Positions 1-10,366 of a DNA stretch of 55,672 nucleotides are shown piece after piece. The notes below the pieces were generated by a model that saw nothing but the letters and a program-made list of their open reading frames with translations, made no database searches and was not told the origin of the DNA. The DNA is taken from positions 1-55,672 of the forward strand of contig CAKZVB010000103.1 of the NCBI GenBank assembly GCA_937922015.1, in the 5' to 3' direction. Both the position numbers and the translations under genes were made by a program. The DNA is from an uncultured Granulosicoccaceae bacterium. GTDB taxonomy: Bacteria; Pseudomonadota; Gammaproteobacteria; Granulosicoccales; Granulosicoccaceae. The number at the start of each line of letters is the position of its first letter. Position 1 is the stretch's first letter.

Positions 1-2
1 GA

Positions 3-653
3 TCTGGTGCAAAAAAGACCCCTGTAAAGAAGCCTGGTCAACAGGGCAAGTTACAACCACCAAAGAAACAACAAGCCCAACGAAAACAACCCAAAGCACA
101 ACAACCGAAAAATGTTAAACAGCAAAAACCTACCCCAGCGATATCTAAAGTGCCAGCAAGCCATAAGGCCTCTAAAAATTTATCTGGTAACCTGAGTGGG
201 CGGATTAAGGCAGTACGAGCCCGGTTGGTGAACAAGAATATAAAGATCAATGCGAGTCAATCAAGCGGTCACGATAAAGCACCGCGTAAGCCGGAGTTTG
301 TCCCTTATAATTACAATCGAGCGGTAAGGGCAGCTAAGTCTGGCGTTAAACCAGGCTTGAGCAATAGGGCGTACTCTGTAATAGATGGTGTTCGGAAAAA
401 CGGCGGGCTTAAGAGTGATAAGTTCAATAACTCGGGTAAACGTGGGGAAGTGAAGCTGCCATCAGAAACAAAAAGTGGTACAGGTATTACATATACAAGG
501 ACGTACTTGAGGCCTTCTCAGAAAGGTAAGGCTCGTGGGCTGTCAAATGCCCGTGTTGTAACTGGCAGTGATGGGTCTGCCTGGGTGAGCCGGCACTATG
601 GGCAGGCGAGAAAGCCGGGTGGCAAGCAAGAAGAAGTTCTGCGAATACAATAG
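3..653 (+). CDS. 3' end of a basic protein with a ribonuclease (barnase/RNase Sa-like) C-terminus, partial
   Basis: The reading frame is open from the window edge, so the true start lies upstream. The first ~50 visible residues are a low-complexity Lys/Gln/Pro stretch, as in linkers or secreted toxins. The last ~110 residues (about 330-653) align by eye with microbial guanyl-specific ribonucleases: a helix ending in DG, an F-N pair, then LP (codons near 456-461), a G-x-x-Y strand, R-G, the strand ARVVTG and finally R-H-Y, with the His codon at 594-596. In the family this His is the catalytic acid. The general-base Glu appears to be Thr here, so activity is doubtful or the active site is rearranged. 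No barstar-like immunity gene follows within the window. The fold call is inference from remembered family motifs. It could also be an unrelated basic protein. Confidence 0.5.
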   Translation, partial: SGAKKTPVKKPGQQGKLQPPKKQQAQRKQPKAQQPKNVKQQKPTPAISKVPASHKASKNLSGNLSGRIKAVRARLVNKNIKINASQSSGHDKAPRKPEFVPYNYNRAVRAAKSGVKPGLSNRAYSVIDGVRKNGGLKSDKFNNSGKRGEVKLPSETKSGTGITYTRTYLRPSQKGKARGLSNARVVTGSDGSAWVSRHYGQARKPGGKQEEVLRIQ

Positions 654-702
654 CTGTAAGTTAAACAGCAATTTTATAAACCGTTAGAGATGGATCTACT
701 TT

Positions 703-3700
703 ATGATTTCGTTTGTTAGCTCTGTTCGTTCCTCAGTTATTGTTGCATCTAAGGTGATTTGTGGTTGTGGATTGATCACTTTATTTTTGGTTGGCAGCGG
801 AAACGCGAATGCCGGGTTTTTGAAAGATGCGTTAAAAGACATTAAAGAAGCGACTGGTGAAGCACTGGATACCATCAAGCAGGGAAAGGAGGCAGTTCAG
901 GACGTTCAGGAGATCAGGGAAGAAACGGTAGAACTGATTCAGCAGATACAATATCAGGACACGTATACGCCAACTAAGGCAGAGGTCTTGCGGTTGCAGG
1001 CCAGGCTTAATTCGCTGGGGTATGACGCGGGGGATGTGGATGGAGCTTTAGGTGGAGGAACGCGTACTGCAATTAAAGAGTTCCAGCAGCAAAATGGTCT
1101 TAGAGTTGATGGCGCGATCTCTCAGGTCGTGTTGCAAAAGATATATTCTTCGAATGTAGCGGCACAGGTTAGAGAGGGTCTGGCAAAAGCCGAGTGGCGT
1201 GAGATTCAGGTGTTATTAAACAACAACGGTTACAAAGTAGGCGTTGCTGACGGGATACCGGGTAAAAAAACCTATGCCGCGCTCAATGCCTATATTGCAG
1301 CCAATGAGATATCACACCTGGCTTATAGTGAACGTTTGGTGTTTGAGCACCTGAGATCTGATGGTGTAAATTCAGATCGTACTGCTGTGCAATCTCAGGT
1401 AAGCAGGGAAGAAGAAGTGACCCTTGGTGTTGTTCAATCGGTCGAGCCTCTGGAGCAGATATCTGGTAGTGCGGCAGCTGGTGCTGAACAGGATGAAATT
1501 GTTGGTGCAACAGCACAAAATGCAGGTCAAGTATCTGCTGTCCATGAAGGGTTAACTCCAAGGCAGGCTTCCGGTGGCAGGCTGGTGGATACAGATTGTG
1601 ATTCGATATCAGACCTTCAGCAACAATCTGCCTGCCAGTTGACTAAAATCTTGTCCGGAAACAAGCAGGTAATCTATGATGACTTGTTCAGTAGATTGTC
1701 AGAAGATAAAAAGCCGGGTTTTGCTGCACTCGAAAATCACTGGCTAAATGGATTAGATGAACAGTGTTTTGGTGACCACTCCTGTGTGCTTGGCGCTACT
1801 CAGAAACGCCTGGCAGAGTTGTCCGGTCTGTATCAACCAGTTGCAATGGATAGTTATTTATTAAAGGCACAAGAACTGGAGAATTCAATTGCACCGCAAG
1901 CGGTTGCCGCAGATAAGGCTTTGTCTCGAGATGTGGACAAACTGGTTTACGATTGTACTGCTGAAACTGACTCGAGAAGGCAGCAATTATGTATGGTGGG
2001 AAAGACCTTTTTCGACAGTATCATCACTGGTTGCCAGGATGACGAAGAGTGCGTCCAACAACGAGTCGTGCTGCAGTTTGACATGTTGAAAAACATTTAC
2101 GATTTTCCGGATTTGACGGCTTACAGAGAAACTATTGATCGAAAAGAAACTTTAAAAAACTCCAGCGCATTGCAACAAGTGGGCGCACAGGGTGACACCG
2201 CAACAAATATATTTGGTGTGTGGTACGGCAATACCAGTTGCAAATCCAATCGCAAGTCAATGGATATGGAGGTGGAACTTACACTGGATAAACCCAAAAA
2301 CGGTGTATTTAATTTGGGCCTGGTGGCTAACCATGAGAACAGTATGTCCAGTGGAGTTATTAAAACTTTGTACGTTGGTGAGCCTGTATCGGATAGTGCG
2401 GGTAGTATCAGATTCGTTGTAAAGAAAGCAATAGGCGGGCGCTATTCCGGAATTAATATGGAATCGTTTGTATTTGATACAAGCTCCGGACAAATTGAGT
2501 TTGCAGAGACTGGTTGTGGTGGCTTCGGCGTCGAATTGCAAACAGAAAACACAGATAGAATGAAGCCGACCTTGAGTGTTGCCGCCGGTGGCGGGAGCTA
2601 TTGGCTTGCAGACAACAAAAGAGCACGTTGTGAAATTTTGATTGAATGGGCGGATAGGGTTAACAAGGAGTTCCCCGATAGAGATTTTTACCGGTCAAAC
2701 AGGCCCGGTGATTATCTGAAAACAATTAAAGTGTTCGGTGATAACGATTTTGTTCCTGTGTTTGGCGCTCCTTATGATCAAATGTCTCTTGATCGTCGAA
2801 AGAAGATTAATCAATTTGCAACAAGAAGTTGCACCAAAGATCCGTTTACGCAGTCTCGAATGACTACGTACAGGGCCATTGCAGACCGTGTGATGCCGGG
2901 TAACCCGCAGAGAGAGTTGGCCACAAACGGTTATTCGTCAGCGGTTTTCGCCATTCGTAAGATGAGATTGGTTCGCAATCAGATTAGTCGTTTAACAGCA
3001 GGGGGATCTTTTCAGGCAACCTCAGACTTTTTTCCGCAACAGGAAAAGCAGCTGCTTGAGTTAAAGGCGAGTACATCCGCTAATTCCGGAATACTCTGGC
3101 CGAGCGAACGTAAGAATCTCGATGACCAAATTGATCGTGAGCTGCATAAACTGGCATTGGCTAATTCTGAAACTGTACTGCTGAAACTCGCTTCAATTGA
3201 TGAGCCGTTTAAAGGTTTGGAAGCGTCTTATATCGGAGCGGCTGAAGCGGGACGAAATACTTATCTGAAATATTTGCGTGGTAGTGAGAAGACAGAATTT
3301 CTTGGAAAAATTTCTGAAATGAATGCCGGGTTCGCCAGGCAGCTGGTTGAGCCGGTACTAGGCCAACTTGAAGAAATACCAACAACTGTAGAAGGTCTTT
3401 TAGAGGTTAAAGCACTATCTGACAAGCCACTACCGCATGCGGGCCTGATCGAGGCTCCGTACAAGCGGCACGTCGCTCAGCGTTATGCAAAAGAGATTGA
3501 CAGTAGAATTGAAACTCTTGTCGACACAATGCTGATGCAGCTACCCGAGTTCACAGCGGACAGGGCTGGGGTAAAGGGCAGTGCGCTTTGGGGGACCAGA
3601 TTCAGTAGGCAGTTTGAAGTATTTACCGATTCTGCAACAGTAAAGGCGGCGCAAGCAAACTATCTTTCACATCGAACAGACTTGCTTGAGAAATCCATTG

Positions 3701-3840
3701 ATCGGTTTGAGATAGAATTGGGGTCAGTAGCCAGTGATGCAGAGATTGATGCTTTACTGGCTGACTACTTGTCGTGGGAACGCGATGAAGAGATTCCGGT
3801 TGCACTCGAATACCAGTTCCTTGCCGAGGTAAGCCGGTGA
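703..3840 (+). CDS. Large secreted protein with two peptidoglycan-binding domains and a LprI-like region
   Basis: The protein has 1045 residues and a signal peptide with a likely cut after NANA (residue 37). A helical stretch (40-85) is followed by a clear PG_binding_1 domain at 91-148 (RLNSLGY ... DGALGGGTRTAIKEFQ) and a second, weaker copy at 162-204 (DGIPGKKT). Residues ~299-385 carry paired cysteines and a W-L-N pattern similar to the LprI lysozyme-inhibitor family. A second Cys-rich unit follows near 415-475, then a domain starting with GVWYG at about 500. The remainder is mostly helical with no recognised domain. It probably acts in the periplasm or at the cell wall. It starts 49 bases after the ribonuclease-like gene and may share a transcript with it. 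No enzyme motif was identified. Confidence 0.75.
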   Translation: MISFVSSVRSSVIVASKVICGCGLITLFLVGSGNANAGFLKDALKDIKEATGEALDTIKQGKEAVQDVQEIREETVELIQQIQYQDTYTPTKAEVLRLQARLNSLGYDAGDVDGALGGGTRTAIKEFQQQNGLRVDGAISQVVLQKIYSSNVAAQVREGLAKAEWREIQVLLNNNGYKVGVADGIPGKKTYAALNAYIAANEISHLAYSERLVFEHLRSDGVNSDRTAVQSQVSREEEVTLGVVQSVEPLEQISGSAAAGAEQDEIVGATAQNAGQVSAVHEGLTPRQASGGRLVDTDCDSISDLQQQSACQLTKILSGNKQVIYDDLFSRLSEDKKPGFAALENHWLNGLDEQCFGDHSCVLGATQKRLAELSGLYQPVAMDSYLLKAQELENSIAPQAVAADKALSRDVDKLVYDCTAETDSRRQQLCMVGKTFFDSIITGCQDDEECVQQRVVLQFDMLKNIYDFPDLTAYRETIDRKETLKNSSALQQVGAQGDTATNIFGVWYGNTSCKSNRKSMDMEVELTLDKPKNGVFNLGLVANHENSMSSGVIKTLYVGEPVSDSAGSIRFVVKKAIGGRYSGINMESFVFDTSSGQIEFAETGCGGFGVELQTENTDRMKPTLSVAAGGGSYWLADNKRARCEILIEWADRVNKEFPDRDFYRSNRPGDYLKTIKVFGDNDFVPVFGAPYDQMSLDRRKKINQFATRSCTKDPFTQSRMTTYRAIADRVMPGNPQRELATNGYSSAVFAIRKMRLVRNQISRLTAGGSFQATSDFFPQQEKQLLELKASTSANSGILWPSERKNLDDQIDRELHKLALANSETVLLKLASIDEPFKGLEASYIGAAEAGRNTYLKYLRGSEKTEFLGKISEMNAGFARQLVEPVLGQLEEIPTTVEGLLEVKALSDKPLPHAGLIEAPYKRHVAQRYAKEIDSRIETLVDTMLMQLPEFTADRAGVKGSALWGTRFSRQFEVFTDSATVKAAQANYLSHRTDLLEKSIDRFEIELGSVASDAEIDALLADYLSWERDEEIPVALEYQFLAEVSR

Positions 3841-3939
3841 GTTATTCAAGTCTTTGATGGTATGTTCCCGGCCAGGTGCTCTGTCGTTTCATTAATTCCG
3901 CGTACGATATCTGTCCCCGGTTATCGAGGTTTTTGAATT

Positions 3940-4467
3940 ATGGCTGAAACACTTTCCAGTGAATTACTTGATATTGTTGACTCCAGTGACGTCGTCGTCG
4001 GCAGCTTAAGCCGTGGTGAAATTCATCGTCAGGGCCTTATGCACCGGTCGGTGCATGTGCTGGTCTTTAACAATTCGAATTCAATTCTTTTGCAAAAACG
4101 TTCGATGCTAAAAGATGAGTGTGGCGGGATGTGGGATTCTTCCTGTGCCGGGCATGTGGAGTCCGGTCAGGGCTATGACGAGACTGCGCCTCGCGAACTG
4201 GAAGAGGAGTTAGGCTTCATTTCGACAAATACCCTGCAACCGTTGTTTAAGATGCCCCCGACCGCTGCCAACGGTAATGAGTTTGCGATGGTTTATCGCA
4301 CTGATTTTGACGGGCCGTTTACGGTCGCTGAAGATGAAATTGACGAAATCAGATGGTTTGATTTGTCGGTAGTTGACGATTGGGTTTGTCACGGCGGTAA
4401 TCCAGATGGTGAACTGACGGTCGGTTTTTGCGAAATCTGGCGGCAATACCGGACACTGTCAATTTAG
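3940..4467 (+). CDS. Nudix hydrolase, isopentenyl-diphosphate-isomerase-like/YfcD type
   Basis: This 175-residue protein has a Nudix box at residues 71-93: G71, then R85-E86-L-E88-E89-E90 followed by LGF. The REx2EE metal-binding core is intact, but the first conserved Glu of the box is Gln77. The N-terminal layout (VHVLVFNN, LLQKRS, GMWDSSCAGHV) resembles the IDI/YfcD branch, which hydrolyses nucleotide-type diphosphates of mostly unknown identity. A GAGG-type ribosome binding site lies ~10 bases before the ATG. It stands alone upstream of queA with 128 bases between them. The exact substrate cannot be told from the sequence. Confidence 0.85.
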   Translation: MAETLSSELLDIVDSSDVVVGSLSRGEIHRQGLMHRSVHVLVFNNSNSILLQKRSMLKDECGGMWDSSCAGHVESGQGYDETAPRELEEELGFISTNTLQPLFKMPPTAANGNEFAMVYRTDFDGPFTVAEDEIDEIRWFDLSVVDDWVCHGGNPDGELTVGFCEIWRQYRTLSI

Positions 4468-4595
4468 CTATTGGTCTCCGCGACCGACTGGTCCGGAATG
4501 CGTGAAAGTAGTCTCCTCTTTAAAGATTCGCGCTACACCGGTTTACTTTGCTTGTTGCTCGCCTGACAATGGTCGTTTTGCCTGACTGAGTATCC

Positions 4596-5633
4596 ATGCA
4601 ACTTAGCGATTTCGATTTTGAACTGCCAGAGCATCTGATCGCCCAGCACCCACCCGAAGACAGAAGCGGTGGCCGTTTGCTGGTGCTGGATAATCGTCAA
4701 GGTGAGCCCGCGCATTGTCAGGTGACAGATCTCCCCGGTTTGCTGTGCGAAGGTGATCTGCTGGTATTGAATAACACACGGGTTTATCCGGCTCGACTGT
4801 ATGGGCAGAAATCTACCGGCGGTAAAGTGGAATTATTGGTTGAGCGGGTGATAGATGACTCGCGTGCCTTGTGTTTATGCCGTGCGAGCAAATCGCCGCG
4901 TGAGGGCGGGGTAATTGTCCTTGTCTCGGGACATGAGGCCACGGTTATCGGACGTCGCGATGATCTCTTTGAGATTGAGTTTGTTGTAGATGAGCCTCTG
5001 CTTGAATACCTGGAAAAGACAGGTGATCTGCCTTTACCGCCTTATATTCAAAGAGCGATAAACGCAGAAGACAAGGACAGATACCAGACGGTTTATGCGT
5101 CGGAAACAGGTGCTATTGCCGCACCTACGGCGGGTTTGCATTTTGACGATGCGTTGCTCGGCGCCTGTAAAAACAAAGGTGTATCCACCGCGTTTGTTAC
5201 GTTGCATGTCGGTGCTGGTACTTTTCAGCCGGTGCGCGATGAGGCAATTGAAAATCATCGCATGCACGCTGAGCACGTAATTGTCGATGAGTTGCTATGC
5301 CAGCAGGTAGAGCATACTAAAGCGCAGGGCGGGCGTGTGATAGCGGTGGGTACAACGGCGGTGCGCGCACTGGAATCCGCCAGTGCCTCATCAGGCGTGT
5401 TGAAGCCGCTGAACTCTGACACGCGCCTCTTTCTAAAGCCCGGTGACAAATTTAATGTTGTTGACGGTTTACTGACAAACTTCCACTTGCCACGCTCGAC
5501 GTTGTTGATGCTGGTGTGTGCGTTTGCCGGTCAGGATAGAATGTTGTCTGCGTATCGTGAGGCCGTGCGGCTGGAGTACCGGTTTTTCAGTTATGGCGAT
5601 GCGATGCTGCTATTTCCGCCGACCACAGCATAA
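4596..5633 (+). CDS. queA: S-adenosylmethionine:tRNA ribosyltransferase-isomerase
   Basis: QueA transfers and isomerises the ribosyl group of S-adenosylmethionine onto 7-aminomethyl-7-deazaguanine in tRNA, giving epoxyqueuosine. The 345-residue protein matches the family end to end: DFDFELPEHLIAQHPP at the N-terminus, LVLNNTRVYPARL near residue 60, TAGLHFD near 180, LHVGAGTFQPV near 205, and TNFHLPRSTLLMLV near the C-terminus. It lies 42 bases upstream of tgt, which acts one step earlier in the same pathway. The ATG agrees with the usual N-terminus of the family. Confidence 0.97.
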   Translation: MQLSDFDFELPEHLIAQHPPEDRSGGRLLVLDNRQGEPAHCQVTDLPGLLCEGDLLVLNNTRVYPARLYGQKSTGGKVELLVERVIDDSRALCLCRASKSPREGGVIVLVSGHEATVIGRRDDLFEIEFVVDEPLLEYLEKTGDLPLPPYIQRAINAEDKDRYQTVYASETGAIAAPTAGLHFDDALLGACKNKGVSTAFVTLHVGAGTFQPVRDEAIENHRMHAEHVIVDELLCQQVEHTKAQGGRVIAVGTTAVRALESASASSGVLKPLNSDTRLFLKPGDKFNVVDGLLTNFHLPRSTLLMLVCAFAGQDRMLSAYREAVRLEYRFFSYGDAMLLFPPTTA

Positions 5634-5675
5634 CAACGCTAAAAAGTTAACACTTGAATACGATGAGACAGATGA

Positions 5676-6785
<1,110 letters not shown>

Positions 6786-6934
6786 CGCAACTATTTCATT
6801 GCCCACAGGTCAGCGAGGCATGCGTCGTGAGCGTTGGGCAAAAGCGGATGTTTCGCAAGTCAGCAACGAGGTGGCTGGTATGGCATAATCGGGCGTTGTG
6901 TAATCCAGTTGTTTGAATCTTCGGAGAATCTTCA

Positions 6935-7261
6935 GTGTCATTTTTTATTTCAGACGCCCATGCACAGGCAGGCGCGACCGGTACATCGTCAATATTCAGT
7001 CTGGCGTTGCCGTTTATCTTATTGGCGGTGTTCTACTTTTTAATGATCCGGCCTCAGCAAAAGCGGGTCAAAGAACACAAGGCCATGGTCGAAGCGCTGA
7101 AAAAGGGCGACGAAATTGTCACCAGCGGCGGCCTGGGCGGAACAGTCACCAAGGTGGGCGACGGTTTCCTGCAGGTACAGATTGCAGACAACGTCGAAGT
7201 CACTGTGCAGCAACATGCGGTGGCTACATTGTTGCCAAAGGGCACCTTGAAAAAAGCCTGA
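6935..7261 (+). CDS. yajC: Preprotein translocase accessory subunit YajC
   Basis: This 108-residue inner-membrane protein starts at GTG behind a GGAGAA ribosome binding site. One transmembrane helix (about residues 20-38, LPFILLAVFYFLMI) is followed by the family signature RPQQKR and a small cytoplasmic domain with VTSGGLGGTV. YajC associates with SecDF and SecYEG to assist protein export and membrane protein insertion. It sits between tgt and secD as in most proteobacteria. Confidence 0.95.
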   Translation: MSFFISDAHAQAGATGTSSIFSLALPFILLAVFYFLMIRPQQKRVKEHKAMVEALKKGDEIVTSGGLGGTVTKVGDGFLQVQIADNVEVTVQQHAVATLLPKGTLKKA

Positions 7262-7414
7262 GTGGCTCTTTCAATTTCTGAAATAGCGCCTATGTTCCTC
7301 TGGTGCATCCGGCGGACGTGGCTACCTGATTGAACGAAATGCTCTATTTCCAGTCAATTGTAGCCAAGTCTATATTACTGACTACACTTTTCAGACCCTT
7401 CTGCGGTTTTGTCC

Positions 7415-9277
7415 ATGATTAATAAATACCCTCTTTGGAAATATCTGCTGCTGGCTGTGGTGCTGCTTGCCGGTGTGCTTTTTGCCCTGCCGAACATGTA
7501 CGGCGATCATCCCGCTGTGCAGATTTCTCCGCGCACCGGCGATGTCACTCCGGAATTGCAGGCTCAAATTGCCGAGACTCTCGCCGCTGGTGGCATTGAG
7601 AATGTTACTTTCCGTTCAGAGAGTGATCGCCTTATGGCATTGTTTGCTGACGGCGAAGCTCAGGGGAAGGCTCAAGGGTTGATAGATTTAGAGCACGGTG
7701 GCGGCAATACTACCGCTCTGAATCTTGTGCCGGCGACGCCGGACTGGTTGCGAAAATTTGCAGAACCGATGAATCTCGGTCTTGATCTGCGCGGCGGTGT
7801 CCACTTTTTGATGGAAGTTGATATGGAAACCGCTATCAATTCTGCTGAAGAGAAATACGTCGATCAGTTCCGCACCATCATGCGCACTAACGAAATCCGG
7901 TTTCGCAGCCCTTCATATGGTGAGAAAGGGGTGACCGTCCGGTTTGCAAACGCTGAAAGCCGCGATAAAGCGCTGGGGATCTTTAAGTATGAGTTTCAAG
8001 ATCTTGAGTTCGCGACAGAGGAAGACGGCAAAGAGTTCTTTATCCATGCAACGATGTCTCAGATTGCGAAGGATACCGAGCGCAAATCTACGCTACAGCA
8101 AAATATTATTACGCTTAGAAATCGTGTAAACGAGCTTGGTGTTGCCGAGCCGATTATTCAGCAACAGGGCAAAGAACGCATAGTGGTGCAACTGCCAGGT
8201 GTGCAGGACCCGGCCCAGGCCAAAGAGATTCTGGGTGCCACAGCGACTCTTGAATACCGGATGGTGCATGGTACCTACAACGATTGGTCAGATGCCCAGA
8301 CCAGCGGGCGCGTACCTCCTAACGCCAAGCTTTATAAAAATCGTGAAGACGGTGGTCCCGTGTTATTGCAGCGCAAAGTCATCGTAACCGGTGATCAGAT
8401 TAAGGACGCGTCATCCGGCATAGATACCAATAGCGGGTCACCGGCAGTGTTTATCAGTCTTGATGGTCCCGGTGCCAAGCGCATGCAGGAAGTCAGCTCC
8501 AACAATATCGGCAATCCGATGGCGGTAGTGTTTATTGAAAACCGCACAGTCACAAAAAAGATAGACGGGGAGCTGGTAAAACAGAAAGAACGCATAGAAG
8601 AGGTGATCAATATCGCGACGATTCGCGATGTGTTAAGTCACCGTTTTCAAACCACCGGGCTGGAGACCTCTGAAGCTCGCAATCTGTCGTTGCTGTTGCG
8701 GGCAGGTGCGTTAAAAGCACCGGTTGAAATTGTTGAAGAGCGCACGGTAGGGCCGACACTTGGCCAGCAGAATATTGACCGTGGCAAACTCTCAGTGATG
8801 ATTGGACTCGCCATGGTATTGGCGTTTATGGCCTTCTACTACAGGGTTTTCGGCATAGTTGCAGATCTGGCACTGGTTGCTAATCTGGTGCTCATTGTAG
8901 CGGCGTTATCGGCGATTCCGGGGGCGACATTAACATTGCCGGGTATTGCCGGAATTGTGTTAACAGTGGGGATGGCAGTCGATGCCAACGTGCTGATTTT
9001 CGAGCGTATCAGGGAAGAGTTGAGAAACGGCAGTGCCATTCAGGCGGCGATAAATTCCGGCTATGAAAAAGCGTTTGTCACCATTGCAGATGCCAACGTT
9101 ACAACATTAATTGCAGCAGTTGTCTTGTTTGTGTTTGGCACCGGCCCGATTAAGGGTTTCGCCATTACACTTTCAATCGGCATTGTGACCTCTATGTTCA
9201 CCGCGATATTTGGCACACGGGCACTTGTAAACTGGTTGTATGGCGGCAAGCGTGAGTTGAAAGCACTGCCCATTTAA
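7415..9277 (+). CDS. secD: Protein translocase subunit SecD
   Basis: SecD pairs with SecF to pull exported proteins across the inner membrane using the proton motive force. The 620-residue protein has an N-terminal helix (WKYLLLAVVLLAGVLFALP), a long periplasmic part beginning NLGLDLRGGVHF near residue 125, and five C-terminal helices with the RND-type motifs GIVLTVGMAVDANVLIFERI and ANVTTLIA. The ATG at 7415 is preferred over a TTG six bases upstream because it gives MINKYP, the usual N-terminus. The yajC-secD gap (about 150 bases) shows no clear promoter or terminator. secF follows after 81 bases. Confidence 0.96.
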   Translation: MINKYPLWKYLLLAVVLLAGVLFALPNMYGDHPAVQISPRTGDVTPELQAQIAETLAAGGIENVTFRSESDRLMALFADGEAQGKAQGLIDLEHGGGNTTALNLVPATPDWLRKFAEPMNLGLDLRGGVHFLMEVDMETAINSAEEKYVDQFRTIMRTNEIRFRSPSYGEKGVTVRFANAESRDKALGIFKYEFQDLEFATEEDGKEFFIHATMSQIAKDTERKSTLQQNIITLRNRVNELGVAEPIIQQQGKERIVVQLPGVQDPAQAKEILGATATLEYRMVHGTYNDWSDAQTSGRVPPNAKLYKNREDGGPVLLQRKVIVTGDQIKDASSGIDTNSGSPAVFISLDGPGAKRMQEVSSNNIGNPMAVVFIENRTVTKKIDGELVKQKERIEEVINIATIRDVLSHRFQTTGLETSEARNLSLLLRAGALKAPVEIVEERTVGPTLGQQNIDRGKLSVMIGLAMVLAFMAFYYRVFGIVADLALVANLVLIVAALSAIPGATLTLPGIAGIVLTVGMAVDANVLIFERIREELRNGSAIQAAINSGYEKAFVTIADANVTTLIAAVVLFVFGTGPIKGFAITLSIGIVTSMFTAIFGTRALVNWLYGGKRELKALPI

Positions 9278-9358
9278 AACAACCGTTTTAAGAGTTAAGA
9301 ACAATACCTTTAAGCGAAATAATAGCGAAGCTCCTGCGCTGGCTTGCGGAATAAAATA

Positions 9359-10309
9359 ATGGCTAGAACACAAGAACAGATAAATTCACGCTTTAACGTT
9401 ATGGGTTTGCGTCGACCCGCGATGTTTTTGTCGCTTGGTCTCATTGCTATTGCGATAATCGCGCTGGCGGTGCGGGGTTTAAATTTCGGCATCGATTTTA
9501 CCGGTGGCTATGTCATTGAGGCGGGTTTTGAGCAGCCGGCAGATTTGCCCGCACTGAGAACTAAACTAGCCGAAAATGGTTTCGATGATGCGGTTGTGCA
9601 GTACTTCGGTACTCAGAGTGAGGCGTTGGTTCGCCTGGCACCCCAGGAGGGGTTGACCGGTGCAGAATTGAACAGTGATGTTCAGCGAGTGCTTGATGAT
9701 GCTGGTCAGGGACCGGTGGATATGCGACGAGTCGAGTTTGTCGGTCCGCAAGTCGGTGAAGAACTGCGCGAACAAGGTGGTCTCGCGGTGTTGATCGCGC
9801 TGGGCTTTATTGTTGTTTACGTGTGGTTGCGGTTTGAGAAAAAATTCTCGGTAGGTGCTGTAGCGGCGCTGGTGCACGATGTAATTATTACGCTGGGTAT
9901 ATTTGCGGTCACGCAGATAGAGTTTGATCTAAGCGTGCTGGCGGCGATACTGGCGGTGATTGGTTATTCCCTCAACGACACCATTGTTGTATTTGACCGC
10001 ATCAGAGAGAATTTTCGCAACGTGCGCCAGAAAACCACTGAGCAGATAATGAATGTGTCGATCAATCAGACCCTGTCGCGAACCATTATTACCTCATTTA
10101 CCACTTTGCTGGTGCTGTTGGCGTTGTTTTTTATTGGCGGCGAGACGATCAGAAGTTTCTCGATCGCGCTGATCATTGGTGTGGTGGTCGGTACTTATTC
10201 TTCGATTTACGTTGCCAGCACAGCGGTGCTGGGCCTCGGGTTGACCCGTGAAGATATGATGCCGGTTGTTAAGGAAGGGGAAGTCTCTGAGCTGGACGAA
10301 ATTCCCTGA
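9359..10309 (+). CDS. secF: Protein translocase subunit SecF
   Basis: This 316-residue partner of SecD has a first membrane helix near residues 24-42, the conserved GIDFTGGY motif just after it, and five C-terminal helices containing VIGYSLNDTIVVFDRIREN and SRTIITSFTTLLV. The ATG at 9359 is chosen over a TTG 15 bases upstream because MARTQEQ fits a cytoplasmic N-terminus. The length is close to that of E. coli SecF (323). It converges with suhB, with only 57 bases between the two stops. Confidence 0.96.
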   Translation: MARTQEQINSRFNVMGLRRPAMFLSLGLIAIAIIALAVRGLNFGIDFTGGYVIEAGFEQPADLPALRTKLAENGFDDAVVQYFGTQSEALVRLAPQEGLTGAELNSDVQRVLDDAGQGPVDMRRVEFVGPQVGEELREQGGLAVLIALGFIVVYVWLRFEKKFSVGAVAALVHDVIITLGIFAVTQIEFDLSVLAAILAVIGYSLNDTIVVFDRIRENFRNVRQKTTEQIMNVSINQTLSRTIITSFTTLLVLLALFFIGGETIRSFSIALIIGVVVGTYSSIYVASTAVLGLGLTREDMMPVVKEGEVSELDEIP

Positions 10310-10366
10310 TCAATAGTGGTGGCATTGCAATAAGTTGCTATACAGCCCTAAAGCGACTCCGACCAT

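Noticed and set aside
653..676. Weak terminator-like hairpin (GCTGT/ACAGC then AATTTT) after the ribonuclease-like gene
   Set aside because: The stem is only five pairs and the T-tract is broken; not enough to call a terminator.
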